Source of the DNA: Nitrosopumilus zosterae
GTDB taxonomy: Archaea; Thermoproteota; Nitrososphaeria; Nitrososphaerales; Nitrosopumilaceae
NCBI RefSeq assembly: GCF_025998175.1
Contig: NZ_AP026695.1
Location: 248,001-312,000 of the forward strand
DNA: 64,000 nucleotides
Direction: 5' to 3'
The notes below the pieces were generated by a model, which saw only the letters and a list, made by a program, of their open reading frames with translations, had not been told where the DNA came from and did no database searches. Positions 32,532-40,272 of this stretch are shown piece by piece. Position 1 is the stretch's first letter. Every line of letters starts with the position of its first letter. A program made the position numbers and the translations under genes.

Positions 32532-32732
32532 CTAACTTCTTGATCTTTTTCGTACAGCTGCATTTTTCTTCGATGATCTGGCCTCTTGTGTCTTTGCTTT
32601 TGATTTTGTAACCTTCCCTTCAGGTTTGATACTTTTTCCACTTCGTCTGGCAGCACGAGAAGCTTCTGCTCTAATTTTTTGTTCTTCCTTTTGCTGTTCA
32701 ATTTCTTTTTCAGTTAGTTTTTTTCTTGCCAC
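32532..32732 (-). CDS. Small highly basic protein
   Basis: A 66-residue Lys/Arg/Glu-rich protein starting with GTG (ARKKLTEKEIEQQKEEQKIR) and ending KKNAAVRKRSRS. It is likely a coiled helix plus a basic tail that could bind nucleic acid or the ribosome. Another frame over the same bases is less protein-like. It is divergent from rtcB. Confidence 0.5.
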   Translation of the reverse strand: MARKKLTEKEIEQQKEEQKIRAEASRAARRSGKSIKPEGKVTKSKAKTQEARSSKKNAAVRKRSRS

Positions 32733-32859
32733 AAAGAATGAATTATTTTATCATAGATAAATTGGATCATCCATTTCATATTTCACACTTATTTTCAAAA
32801 TCTCATTTCGATTCTTCTGATGATTTAAATTGGATTGAAAAGAATTTTTACCAATACTC

Positions 32860-34308
32860 ATGTCTTCTACTACACCAAGAAAAATTGGAGAAAACCAATA
32901 TCAAATTGATGTCGATTCAAATTTTGGAATGAAAGTTCCTGTTAGGATTTACGCTGATGAACCATTATTACAAAAAATGTTATCTGATAGAACTATTATG
33001 CAGGCACGAAATGTAGCCTCAATTCCTGGAATTGTGGGACATAGTGTTGTTTTGCCTGATGGACATGAGGGTTATGGTTTTCCAGTAGGTGGTGTAGCCG
33101 CAATGGATGCTGAAGAGGGAATGATTAGCCCTGGTGGTGTAGGATATGATATCAATTGTGGAGTTAGGTTACTTCGTTCAAATTTAGATGAACAAACAGT
33201 TCGTTCTAAACTAAAAGAACTTGTAAATGATCTTTTCAGCTCTATTCCTTCAGGAGTGGGTTCTAAAGGTGCTGTAAAACTTACTCATTCAGAACTTGAT
33301 GAGGTTTTGGTTAAAGGTGTGAATTGGGCAATTGATCATGGTTATGGCTCATCAAATGATTCAGATGTTTGTGAAGAAAATGGGCAAATTCAAAATGCTG
33401 ATCCAAACAAAGTTTCTGATAAAGCAAGGAAAAGAGGTGCTCCTCAACTTGGTAGCTTGGGTTCTGGAAATCATTTTCTTGAGGTGCAAAAGGTTTCAGA
33501 AATACATGATGAAGAAGCTGCAAACAGAATGGGAATTAAAGAAGGAACAATAACCGTTTTAATTCATTGTGGTTCTAGAGGTTTTGGTCATCAAGTTTGT
33601 AGTGATTATCTTAGAGTTTCAGAACAAGCCATGCAAAAATATGATATTGATTTGCCTGATAGAGAACTTGCATGTGTTCCAAACAACTCTGAAGAAGGTG
33701 AATCCTATAGAAAAGCAATGTTTGCAGCACTAAATTTTGCATGGAGTAATAGACAAATGCTCACTCACTGGACTAGGAATTCTTTTGAACGTGTATTTCA
33801 CCAAACAGAATCTGATCTTGATATGAAGTTAGTTTATGATGTTGCCCATAATATTGCAAAAGTGGAAAAACACAATGTTGATGGAAAGGAAAGAAAACTT
33901 GTTATACATAGAAAAGGTGCAACTAGAGCATTTCCTGCAAACCGTCAAGAGATTCCTTCCAAATATCGTGATTTAGGCCAGCCTGTTTTAGTTCCTGGCT
34001 CTATGGGAACTTCAAGCTGGATTTTACTTGGTCAACCAAATTCTATGAATTTGAGTTTTGGCTCTACTGCTCATGGTGCTGGTAGGACAATGTCTAGATC
34101 TAAAGCCAGACGGAACTATACTGAAAATGATGTTAAAAAGTCTCTTAATGACCAGGGAATATTTATCAAAGCATTAACACGAGATGGGGTTGTGGAAGAA
34201 ACTCCTCAAGCATACAAAGATGTTGATGCAGTAGTTAACGTATCCCATAATTTAGGAATAGCCACAAAAGTAGCAAAATTAGTGCCTATTGGTGTGATTA
34301 AAGGTTGA
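32860..34308 (+). CDS. rtcB: RtcB tRNA-splicing ligase
   Basis: Joins tRNA exon halves (2',3'-cyclic phosphate to 5'-OH) after archaeal endonuclease cleavage, using GTP and Mn. It has 482 residues. DGHEGYGFPVGGVAA and GGVGYDINCGVR carry metal ligands. His405 in STAHGAGRTMSRSKA matches the guanylylated histidine of Pyrococcus RtcB. GSMGTSSWIL is also conserved. It is followed by two overlapping genes, so translation is coupled. The two-intron tRNAs in this window are expected substrates. Confidence 0.97.
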   Translation: MSSTTPRKIGENQYQIDVDSNFGMKVPVRIYADEPLLQKMLSDRTIMQARNVASIPGIVGHSVVLPDGHEGYGFPVGGVAAMDAEEGMISPGGVGYDINCGVRLLRSNLDEQTVRSKLKELVNDLFSSIPSGVGSKGAVKLTHSELDEVLVKGVNWAIDHGYGSSNDSDVCEENGQIQNADPNKVSDKARKRGAPQLGSLGSGNHFLEVQKVSEIHDEEAANRMGIKEGTITVLIHCGSRGFGHQVCSDYLRVSEQAMQKYDIDLPDRELACVPNNSEEGESYRKAMFAALNFAWSNRQMLTHWTRNSFERVFHQTESDLDMKLVYDVAHNIAKVEKHNVDGKERKLVIHRKGATRAFPANRQEIPSKYRDLGQPVLVPGSMGTSSWILLGQPNSMNLSFGSTAHGAGRTMSRSKARRNYTENDVKKSLNDQGIFIKALTRDGVVEETPQAYKDVDAVVNVSHNLGIATKVAKLVPIGVIKG

Positions 34309-34721
34309 GCGAAGAAGATTTTGAACTTGAAAGATTAAAGGCAAAACGACTTGCTGAAATGCAAAAAAATATTTCTTCCAGACAAGCGACTAATGAATCT
34401 CCAGACACTAAAAAGAAAATTATTACGAAACCTAGAGATTCACTTGTAAAAATTCTTGGATTTCGAGGATTAGAAGTTTTAGAAAACGCTGAAACCCAAT
34501 TTCCAAATGAAACAAAACTTATTGTAGAAAAATTATCTGAATTAATTAAAACAGGTGAAATTAATGAAACACTTGATGGCGGAAAATTATTGATGTTGTT
34601 TAGATCGGTCGGACTCAATGTTAGGATGGAAACTAAAATCAATGTTGAACAAGATGGGAAATTTGTATCATTAAGTGACAAACTTAGTAGCAAATCATCT
34701 CAAAATAGTGATGAAGAATGA
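34305..34721 (+). CDS. PDCD5-family DNA-binding protein
   Basis: The 138-residue protein begins with EEDFELERLKAKRLAEMQKN, typical of the PDCD5/TFAR19 family (helical, binds double-stranded DNA or associates with ribosome/translation factors). The core VKILGFRGLEVLENAETQFP is also family-like. The C-terminus is Ser-rich and acidic. The TTG start overlaps the rtcB stop (TTGA), and its own stop overlaps the next start, so the three genes are coupled. Confidence 0.75.
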   Translation: MSEEDFELERLKAKRLAEMQKNISSRQATNESPDTKKKIITKPRDSLVKILGFRGLEVLENAETQFPNETKLIVEKLSELIKTGEINETLDGGKLLMLFRSVGLNVRMETKINVEQDGKFVSLSDKLSSKSSQNSDEE

Positions 34722-35029
34722 ATATTGTTTTAGAAATCGGAACAAAAAACTACATTGATGATCTCTTGTCAATTAAAAAATCCCTCTCACACATGGAAAG
34801 TCTTCTGGCATGTTACAATGGATATGCTCTTAGCGAACCCTCTTCAAAATTTGGATGGACTTTTTTTAAACTAGCTTTTAAACCTGAATTCCAAACTGGT
34901 ATTGAAGAAAAGTTTTCTGATATGATAGAAAAATACCAATGGAGCAGTTCCCCACAAAAATTTACGAAGTTTATGACAGATTATTTTCTTTCTAGAGGAT
35001 GTAATGTTAAAATAAAATTGTCTGACTAG
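34718..35029 (+). CDS. Hypothetical protein, third gene of the rtcB operon
   Basis: A 103-residue soluble protein ([37 protein letters not shown]) without recognised motif. It is coupled by a 4-nt ATGA overlap to the PDCD5-like gene and ends with a 4-nt overlap with the convergent uS11 gene. A role in RNA or translation is only guilt by association. Confidence 0.65.
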   Translation: MNIVLEIGTKNYIDDLLSIKKSLSHMESLLACYNGYALSEPSSKFGWTFFKLAFKPEFQTGIEEKFSDMIEKYQWSSSPQKFTKFMTDYFLSRGCNVKIKLSD

Positions 35030-35526
35030 ACTCTTCTTCCTCTTTTTCCACCTTTCTTTCTGGTGGTATCATGAGGAATAGGTGTTACATCATCAATTCT
35101 TCCAATCTTAAATCCGCCTCTTGCCAAAGCTCTAATCGCAGCTTGTGCTCCTGGACCCGGTACTCTGGAACCAACTCCGCCAACCGCACGAACTCTTATG
35201 TGAAATCCTGTAAATCCTTTGGTTCTTGCAGATTCTACCACTGCATTTGCGGCTTTCATTGCAGCAAATGGTGATGATTCATATCTATCGGCATTAACAT
35301 GGATTCCGCCTGAACTAATAGCAACAGTCTCTGCACCAGTAAGATCAGTCATGTGAATAATTGTGTTATTGTAACTACTGTAAATATGGGCAATTCCCCA
35401 TTTATCAGGTCCTTCTTTCTTAGCCTCTGGTTGAGCTTTAGTTTCTACGTCAGTTTCTACTTCCTCAACTGGTATTTCTGCCTCTTCAACTGAAACTTCT
35501 TCAACCTGTGCTTCGATTTCTGACAA
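35026..35526 (-). CDS. rps11: Ribosomal protein uS11 with acidic N-terminal extension
   Basis: uS11 binds 16S rRNA in the platform of the small subunit. The core ([57 protein letters not shown]) is complete. About 40 residues at the N-terminus ([20 protein letters not shown]) are strongly acidic, unlike usual archaeal uS11. The start is TTG, placed by a TATA-like TTTTTAAACC 26 nt upstream. Confidence 0.96.
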   Translation of the reverse strand: MSEIEAQVEEVSVEEAEIPVEEVETDVETKAQPEAKKEGPDKWGIAHIYSSYNNTIIHMTDLTGAETVAISSGGIHVNADRYESSPFAAMKAANAVVESARTKGFTGFHIRVRAVGGVGSRVPGPGAQAAIRALARGGFKIGRIDDVTPIPHDTTRKKGGKRGRRV

Positions 35527-35631
35527 TGTCTACTCACACCTTAAAGGGTTTAAAAAACATTGATTTTCTAACTTTGCCTACATTTGGTTACTTTACTAGA
35601 AAATGATGATTATTCATATACTATTTCTATC

Positions 35632-35964
35632 ATGTTTTCTTTAATGGCATCAATTCTCGTATTGGCAATTGGTATTGGAATAACCGTTGCATTGGTAGGT
35701 TCTGTAATGTTTCAAATTCTTATACCGCTCAATGAAGATGTTTTATCCCCTCTTGAAGAAAAATGTCAACAGATTGCTAATGAAGGATATAAAATTCACT
35801 CACTTTATCCTGATTCAAATCCTGAAGATCTTCTTGAGTCTGATATGAAACGATTGATGTATCTTGATGATGTGTGGATTAAAGAATGTGTTTCTGTTCT
35901 TCCTGCCGATTCAATATTTAACATTGTAAATAATGTTGATCGCAATTTTTCCTATGGTGAATAG
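35632..35964 (+). CDS. Membrane-anchored hypothetical protein
   Basis: The 110-residue protein has one N-terminal membrane helix (about 3-30, LMASILVLAIGIGITVALVG) and a soluble acidic part with two Cys (EEKCQQIANEGYKI, IKECVSVLPADSI). An in-frame TTG 16 codons upstream is a possible longer start. It ends three bases before the convergent thiL. Confidence 0.6.
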   Translation: MFSLMASILVLAIGIGITVALVGSVMFQILIPLNEDVLSPLEEKCQQIANEGYKIHSLYPDSNPEDLLESDMKRLMYLDDVWIKECVSVLPADSIFNIVNNVDRNFSYGE

Positions 35965-35967
35965 CCA

Positions 35968-36915
35968 TCAAAAATGTTTCCAACCTAAATCTTTTAGAGT
36001 CACATAATCTTTTTCTGCTTTTACAAATACCCCTTTTCCCGAAGTTACTTGCCCAATTTGTATAATCGGTGTTTTAAGTGATCTGGCATTTTTTATAATA
36101 ATTTGTTTATATTTTGGCGATACTGTAAATACAAATTCATATTCCTCTCCTCCATGAAAAACTAACGAATTCAAATCTAATTTATGGGATTTTGCATAAT
36201 TTTCTAAATCATTACCTGCAGGTATATTGTTGATTAGAAATTTCTTTTTACTTTGTTTTGACATTTCATTTAGAGTTGTAGATAATCCATCACTGGAATC
36301 CATTGATGATGAAAAATATTTTTTATTTTTTAATCCAAATTTGAGCTTTGGTTTTGGATTAATCATCGATTTTATTGATTTTACTGCAAATTTTCCACTC
36401 TCTTTTCTTTTACCAAGAAGCAAATCTAATCCAACAGATGTATATCCAAACGGTCCAGTTACAAAAATCAGATCTCCCTTTTTAGAACCTTTTCGAGTTA
36501 CTATATTCTTTGAATTTCCAAAAAGTGTTACATTGAACACAATTTCCTTACCTGCATTTGTATCTCCACCCAAAATTTTTATTCCATATTCACTAGATGC
36601 TTTTTTGAAACCCTTTACAATGTCTAAAATTTTTGAACGAGAAATCTTTTTTGGTAAATTTACTGAGATTATTCCATATTCTGGTTTTATTCCTTTAGCT
36701 GCAAAATCACTTACACATGCAATTATGCTTTTCCTTGCAGCATCTGTTAATTTCATTTTAGGTGGGATATCTGTACTTTCTACTAATGTGTCTGTCTTAG
36801 ATATGATTTTGATTTTTCCTAAATTGAATATTTCTACATCTTCAGAAACAAATTCATTGTTTCCTAATCCCTTTTGAAAAATTTTGATTATTGAAGATTC
36901 ATCTAACTTTATCAT
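35968..36915 (-). CDS. thiL: Thiamine-monophosphate kinase
   Basis: Phosphorylates thiamine monophosphate to thiamine pyrophosphate. The 315-residue AIRS/PurM-fold protein carries SKTDTLVESTDIPP, the Asp-rich SDFAAKGIKPEYG, ILGGDTNAGKEIVF, and SMDSSDGLSTTLNEM, all metal- or ATP-binding segments of ThiL. It overlaps the upstream phosphohexomutase gene by 17 nt, so the two form an operon. Confidence 0.94.
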   Translation of the reverse strand: MIKLDESSIIKIFQKGLGNNEFVSEDVEIFNLGKIKIISKTDTLVESTDIPPKMKLTDAARKSIIACVSDFAAKGIKPEYGIISVNLPKKISRSKILDIVKGFKKASSEYGIKILGGDTNAGKEIVFNVTLFGNSKNIVTRKGSKKGDLIFVTGPFGYTSVGLDLLLGKRKESGKFAVKSIKSMINPKPKLKFGLKNKKYFSSSMDSSDGLSTTLNEMSKQSKKKFLINNIPAGNDLENYAKSHKLDLNSLVFHGGEEYEFVFTVSPKYKQIIIKNARSLKTPIIQIGQVTSGKGVFVKAEKDYVTLKDLGWKHF

Positions 36916-38197
36916 AACTTTGTTTCACTATTTCTAATGTTTTCTTTGTAATTTTTTTACATTTGTCTTCATTATTTGATTCTGCAGAAATTCTTATGAT
37001 GTCTTCAGTATTTGATTTTCTGATCAAAATCCAGCTGTCTTCGTCAATAATTCCTTTAATTCCATCCTGCGTGTTTACTTCAGAATATTCTTTTGAAAAT
37101 TTATTTTTTATCTCTTCTATTACTTTATCATGAAAATTTGAATCCACATTAGTTTTTTCTCTAATTTGAAAATAATTTTTCATGTAATTTAATATTTCAT
37201 TAAATTTTGGACTTCCTAACATGGATGCAATTAAACCACTTGTCAAGATTCCTTCCCTACAATAGTTGAATTCCGGTAAAATAAAACCTCCACTGCTTCC
37301 TTCCCCTCCTGCTTGAGCATTAGTTTTAAGCATCATTTCTATGACATTCGCTTCTCCTACTTTTGATCTTTTAACAGAACCCCCTTTTTCTTTGATGAAT
37401 TTTTCTATTGAAACGCTTGTATCGATACTCAAAACAAAATCTTTGTATCCCAATTCAAGAGATTTTGCGACTCCCAATCCTAATGTTACATCTGGAGTTT
37501 GTTTTTCTCCATTTCTTACTACTACTAAGCGATCTCCATCTAAATCAAATGCAAATCCAATTTCTTTTTTCATAGATGCTGCAATTAATTCGAACAATTC
37601 ATCTGATGTAGGATCTGGTCCTCTAGAACATTGTGAAAGATCTTCATTTAATACCTCTACATTACATCCTGATGTCCTTAGCAAATCTGGCGCAAATCCC
37701 TTTGCTGCGCCTCCGCCAACATCTATCACTATATCTGGAGAATTCTCAATGTCTCCTATGATTTTTTTTGCGTCTTCGATATATGTTGATGTAATGTCCT
37801 GTTCAATTCCAATTTTTGATTTTGAATTTTCCTGATGCTCAATTATTTTAGGGAGTTCATGTTCATTAATTCCTCTTCCTTCAATAATGAATTTCATTCC
37901 ATTCCATTCTATTGGATTATGAGACGAAGAAACTACCAACCCTGCACCATACTTTCTTGCTTCTCTAAAAACTACGGGGGTTGGTACAGTTTCTAAATTA
38001 TACACATTAATTCCATTTTTCATCAGTTCTGCACTGGCAGTATTTTTTATCATAGAGCCTGAAGGTCTGGTGTCTTTTCCAATTACACATTTTTGTGATT
38101 TGATTAAACTTGAAAAATTATTACAAAATTCTAACACATCTTTTAGATTGAGATCTTCTCCAAATATTCCTCTCACTCCAGAAATTGTTTTCTTCAA
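36899..38197 (-). CDS. glmM: Phosphoglucosamine/phosphomannomutase
   Basis: A phosphohexomutase of 432 residues. The phosphoserine loop is SSSHNPIEWNGMKF (about residues 94-107), the metal loop DLDGDRLVV, the sugar-binding loop GGEGSSGGF, and the phosphate loop near the C-terminus RISAESNNED. The family interconverts hexose 1- and 6-phosphates for UDP-GlcNAc or GDP-mannose supply; the exact substrate cannot be read from sequence. Confidence 0.92.
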   Translation of the reverse strand: MKKTISGVRGIFGEDLNLKDVLEFCNNFSSLIKSQKCVIGKDTRPSGSMIKNTASAELMKNGINVYNLETVPTPVVFREARKYGAGLVVSSSHNPIEWNGMKFIIEGRGINEHELPKIIEHQENSKSKIGIEQDITSTYIEDAKKIIGDIENSPDIVIDVGGGAAKGFAPDLLRTSGCNVEVLNEDLSQCSRGPDPTSDELFELIAASMKKEIGFAFDLDGDRLVVVRNGEKQTPDVTLGLGVAKSLELGYKDFVLSIDTSVSIEKFIKEKGGSVKRSKVGEANVIEMMLKTNAQAGGEGSSGGFILPEFNYCREGILTSGLIASMLGSPKFNEILNYMKNYFQIREKTNVDSNFHDKVIEEIKNKFSKEYSEVNTQDGIKGIIDEDSWILIRKSNTEDIIRISAESNNEDKCKKITKKTLEIVKQSYDKVR

Positions 38198-38250
38198 TTA
38201 ATCCAACTCGGAAAGGCTTTTTATTAACTCTGATGGATTTATCCAAAAGT

Positions 38251-38324
38251 GCCTTGGTAGCTCAGCCTGGTAGAGCGAACGCCTCGTAAGCGTTAGGTCG
38301 TGGGTTCGTACCCCATCCAGGGCT
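38251..38324 (+). tRNA. tRNA-Thr(CGT)
   Basis: Acceptor GCCTTGG/CCAGGGC, anticodon stem AACGC/GCGTT with loop CTCGTAA (anticodon CGT), T-arm GTGGG-TTCGTAC-CCCAT. No intron. The discriminator is U, as in the other Thr tRNA at 5.6 kb. Confidence 0.95.
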
Positions 38325-38365
38325 TTGTTTTGTTATTTTTAAAATCAATTTCATTTTTTAAATAT

Positions 38366-38443
38366 TTATTCATCAAAGGCTTCAATATCTATTTCTAATT
38401 CTTTTCCTAAACCTTCCCACCACTGTGTTGTTTGTTCCGTCAT
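38366..38443 (-). CDS. 25-residue acidic peptide, possible
   Basis: A short frame starting MTEQTTQWWEGLGKELEIDI and ending with acidic residues (EAFDE). It has no TATA box that I can place with certainty. It resembles the acidic 24-residue frame at 46025. Support is weak; listed because composition is protein-like. Confidence 0.35.
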   Translation of the reverse strand: MTEQTTQWWEGLGKELEIDIEAFDE

Positions 38444-38530
38444 GCTCCCCTGATAAAATACATTGAATCGTCCTTTATAGATCTGTCGGTTGAATAATTA
38501 CTGATCATTTCTTAACAATTTCTAAAATAT

Positions 38531-38719
38531 CTACTCTTCTTTTTCATCTTGTTTTCTTTTCATTTTTCTATATATGATTATCAAAAGTGTACCTCCAGCA
38601 CAACCCCAAAATAATTCTGATGTGCCATTTTTTATCCCATATGGTTCGAATACCCCTACAAACCCAAGCGACATTATTGCTACAAGAACTAAACCTATCA
38701 TTTCAAGTATTTTTACCAT
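38531..38719 (-). CDS. Small two-helix membrane protein
   Basis: A 62-residue protein with helices at about 5-26 and 36-51 and a Lys-rich end (RKMKRKQDEKEE). The loop has FEPYGIKNGTSELFWG. It is divergent from a similar small membrane gene at 38781. Function unknown. Confidence 0.55.
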   Translation of the reverse strand: MVKILEMIGLVLVAIMSLGFVGVFEPYGIKNGTSELFWGCAGGTLLIIIYRKMKRKQDEKEE

Positions 38720-38780
38720 GATCTTCTATTGTAATCATGTGATATCAAAAAGATATATGGTTTTGTAAACCAAACCATTT

Positions 38781-38993
38781 GTGGATAAATATCTTCTAAT
38801 AATCTTAATTTTTATGGTTGTGACAATCCCTGTAGCGTTTATTGAACCATCTTCAGGACAAGTTCGAGATCCTCCCCTTATTCCACTATTTTATGCAGCG
38901 ATAGCAGGAATAATTATTATTTTAGTTTACAGTTCTTACAAAGAAAAACAAGAACGACAAAAAGCTAATGCTAAACGAAGATCTAGAAAATAG
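38781..38993 (+). CDS. Small two-helix membrane protein, GTG start
   Basis: The 70-residue protein has two membrane helices (about 4-22 and 34-50) and a strongly basic tail (KEKQERQKANAKRRSRK). Its layout mirrors the divergent neighbour at 38531, including a Pro-containing loop of similar length. They may be distant paralogues or partners. Confidence 0.55.
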   Translation: MDKYLLIILIFMVVTIPVAFIEPSSGQVRDPPLIPLFYAAIAGIIIILVYSSYKEKQERQKANAKRRSRK

Positions 38994-38996
38994 ATT

Positions 38997-39278
38997 TTAA
39001 AGTTCTAATCCAAAAGATTCTGCAATACTTGAAAAGTTTGCATATGATTCCAAATACTGTCTTCCCTTTGGTGTAATTACAAAAGTATTCTTTCCATCAA
39101 ATTCAATTTTGTTAATTAATCCTGCACCTGTTAAATTCTGCAAGAATTTGGATAATCTTGAATGTGATAAATTTGCCTTTGTAAGAAGCGAAGTTGTCTT
39201 GATACCCTCCTGTCCTGACTGTTCTGTAGCTGTCAGTAAATCGGCAACTATTTGCATACTAGTTCTGTATGAAACCAT
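38997..39278 (-). CDS. Small winged-helix transcription regulator
   Basis: The 93-residue single winged-helix protein has TSLLTKANLSHSRLSKFLQNL as the recognition region and LINKIEFDGKNTFVITPKG as the wing. It is a clear paralogue of the gene at 46096 (shared YRT-M-I-DIL/DLL start, KAN-SHSR core and FG-L end). I set the start at MVSYRTSM by that alignment and a TATA-like CTTATATCTG 26 nt upstream. It probably binds DNA as a dimer. Confidence 0.85.
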   Translation of the reverse strand: MVSYRTSMQIVADLLTATEQSGQEGIKTTSLLTKANLSHSRLSKFLQNLTGAGLINKIEFDGKNTFVITPKGRQYLESYANFSSIAESFGLEL

Positions 39279-39362
39279 ATCATACATAATTTGAAACTCA
39301 GATATAAGGGTATTACCATTAATTCAGATCAGATAAATAAGCTCTAGGTTGATTTGTCTGCA

Positions 39363-39944
39363 TTGTCTTCCCAATCATCCATACCATGGTTTGATGATTT
39401 TGTAGGTGTCGCATATAGATATTATGACCTTAGAATGAATGTTGTTCCTTTATTTACTGATAGAAAAGAATCTGCGTCTATTTGGCACGATACGATCCAT
39501 TGGTGGGTAGATCCATCTATCAAACTACGATTTGTAGAAATTGGTGATAATTATTGGTTCATTATGGGATCAGATTCCCAAAAGCCTGATACCAACCTAT
39601 CTTTTTTCAAAATATTGCCAAAATCTGAAAATTATGAACGATTTAAGAAAGGACATGGCGGTGAAGCATATGTTAGATTAGGAGTGTATGCAAAAAAATC
39701 TCTTGATGATGTAAAAAAAGATGCTTTATGTGATTGCAGTCATGAAGCTCAGGATCATGATGAAAATGATAATGATGTATGTCTTTACAACAATTGTGAT
39801 TGTAAAAAATTTTCTAGCTTTCAAATAAATTTATTGAAAAGAAAAAAAACCACCACTGATATAAAATTTTTAGAAGAAAATGATGTAAAAGATGATCCTC
39901 TTGCATGGAATTGTCTTAATGTAAATAAATATTCAAAAATCTAA
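39363..39944 (+). CDS. Hypothetical protein with Cys/His metal-binding insert
   Basis: A 193-residue protein with aromatic-rich N-terminal half (YRYYDLRMNVVPLF, WHDTIHWWVD). Near residue 136 it has CDCSHEAQDHDENDNDVC followed by CDCKKF, a probable Zn or Fe site. A TTG at 39363 lies 26 nt from a TATA-like AGATAAATAA; an in-frame TTG at 39354 is the alternative. No family recognised. Confidence 0.65.
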   Translation: MSSQSSIPWFDDFVGVAYRYYDLRMNVVPLFTDRKESASIWHDTIHWWVDPSIKLRFVEIGDNYWFIMGSDSQKPDTNLSFFKILPKSENYERFKKGHGGEAYVRLGVYAKKSLDDVKKDALCDCSHEAQDHDENDNDVCLYNNCDCKKFSSFQINLLKRKKTTTDIKFLEENDVKDDPLAWNCLNVNKYSKI

Positions 39945-40105
39945 TCCAAATGTTTGTTAACTCTAATATGTTCTCCTGGATAATGTTCATTAATTTTTTT
40001 GGAATAGCAATTTCCGCAAATCAAACCTTCTATTCCCCATTCACTCATTGGTTTGAATCTAAGTTGAATTTTTCCACTACAAATAGCGCATTTTTCTTTT
40101 GACAC
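39941..40105 (-). CDS. 54-residue zinc-ribbon protein
   Basis: A frame starting with GTG (SKEKCAICSGKIQLRFKPM) with the second half containing LICGNCYSKKINEHYPGEHI. CxxC...CxxC with about 20 residues between makes a complete zinc ribbon. It overlaps the convergent gene's stop by four bases. A small nucleic-acid or protein-binding zinc protein is likely. Confidence 0.75.
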   Translation of the reverse strand: MSKEKCAICSGKIQLRFKPMSEWGIEGLICGNCYSKKINEHYPGEHIRVNKHLD

Positions 40106-40204
40106 CAAGTGTTTCTGGTATTTCTAATCGATATAAAAAACATTCTCGTAGAAAACACTACTCATAAAAAATTATGTTAAATATCACTGGGTTTTACTAA
40201 ATTT

Positions 40205-40266
40205 AGGTAGATAGCCTGACCAATGTAAACCTCCTGCAAGATTTTTACTTGGTTGGGCTTCTACCT
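40205..40266 (-). ncRNA. Long imperfect hairpin after the AIPR gene
   Basis: AGGTAGA/TCTACCT at the base, then AGCCTGACCAA/TTGGTTGGGCT (11 pairs including G-U), then GTAAA/TTTAC, with single T bulges between, give about 23 pairs. The outer edge is six bases past the stop codon of the AIPR gene, so it forms in that mRNA's 3' UTR. No T-tract follows. It may be a 3'-end stabiliser, a terminator or a small RNA; strand is assigned by association. Confidence 0.5.
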
Positions 40267-40272
40267 TCAAAA

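Noticed and set aside
32498-32701. Alternative basic frame on the minus strand over the small Lys/Arg-rich gene
   Set aside because: It overlaps the better frame at 32532-32732; its composition follows from the A-rich DNA.
36227-36877. Long open frame antisense to thiL (216 codons)
   Set aside because: thiL carries all family motifs; the antisense frame has none and is Phe/Ser/Pro-rich, as expected from AT-rich complements.
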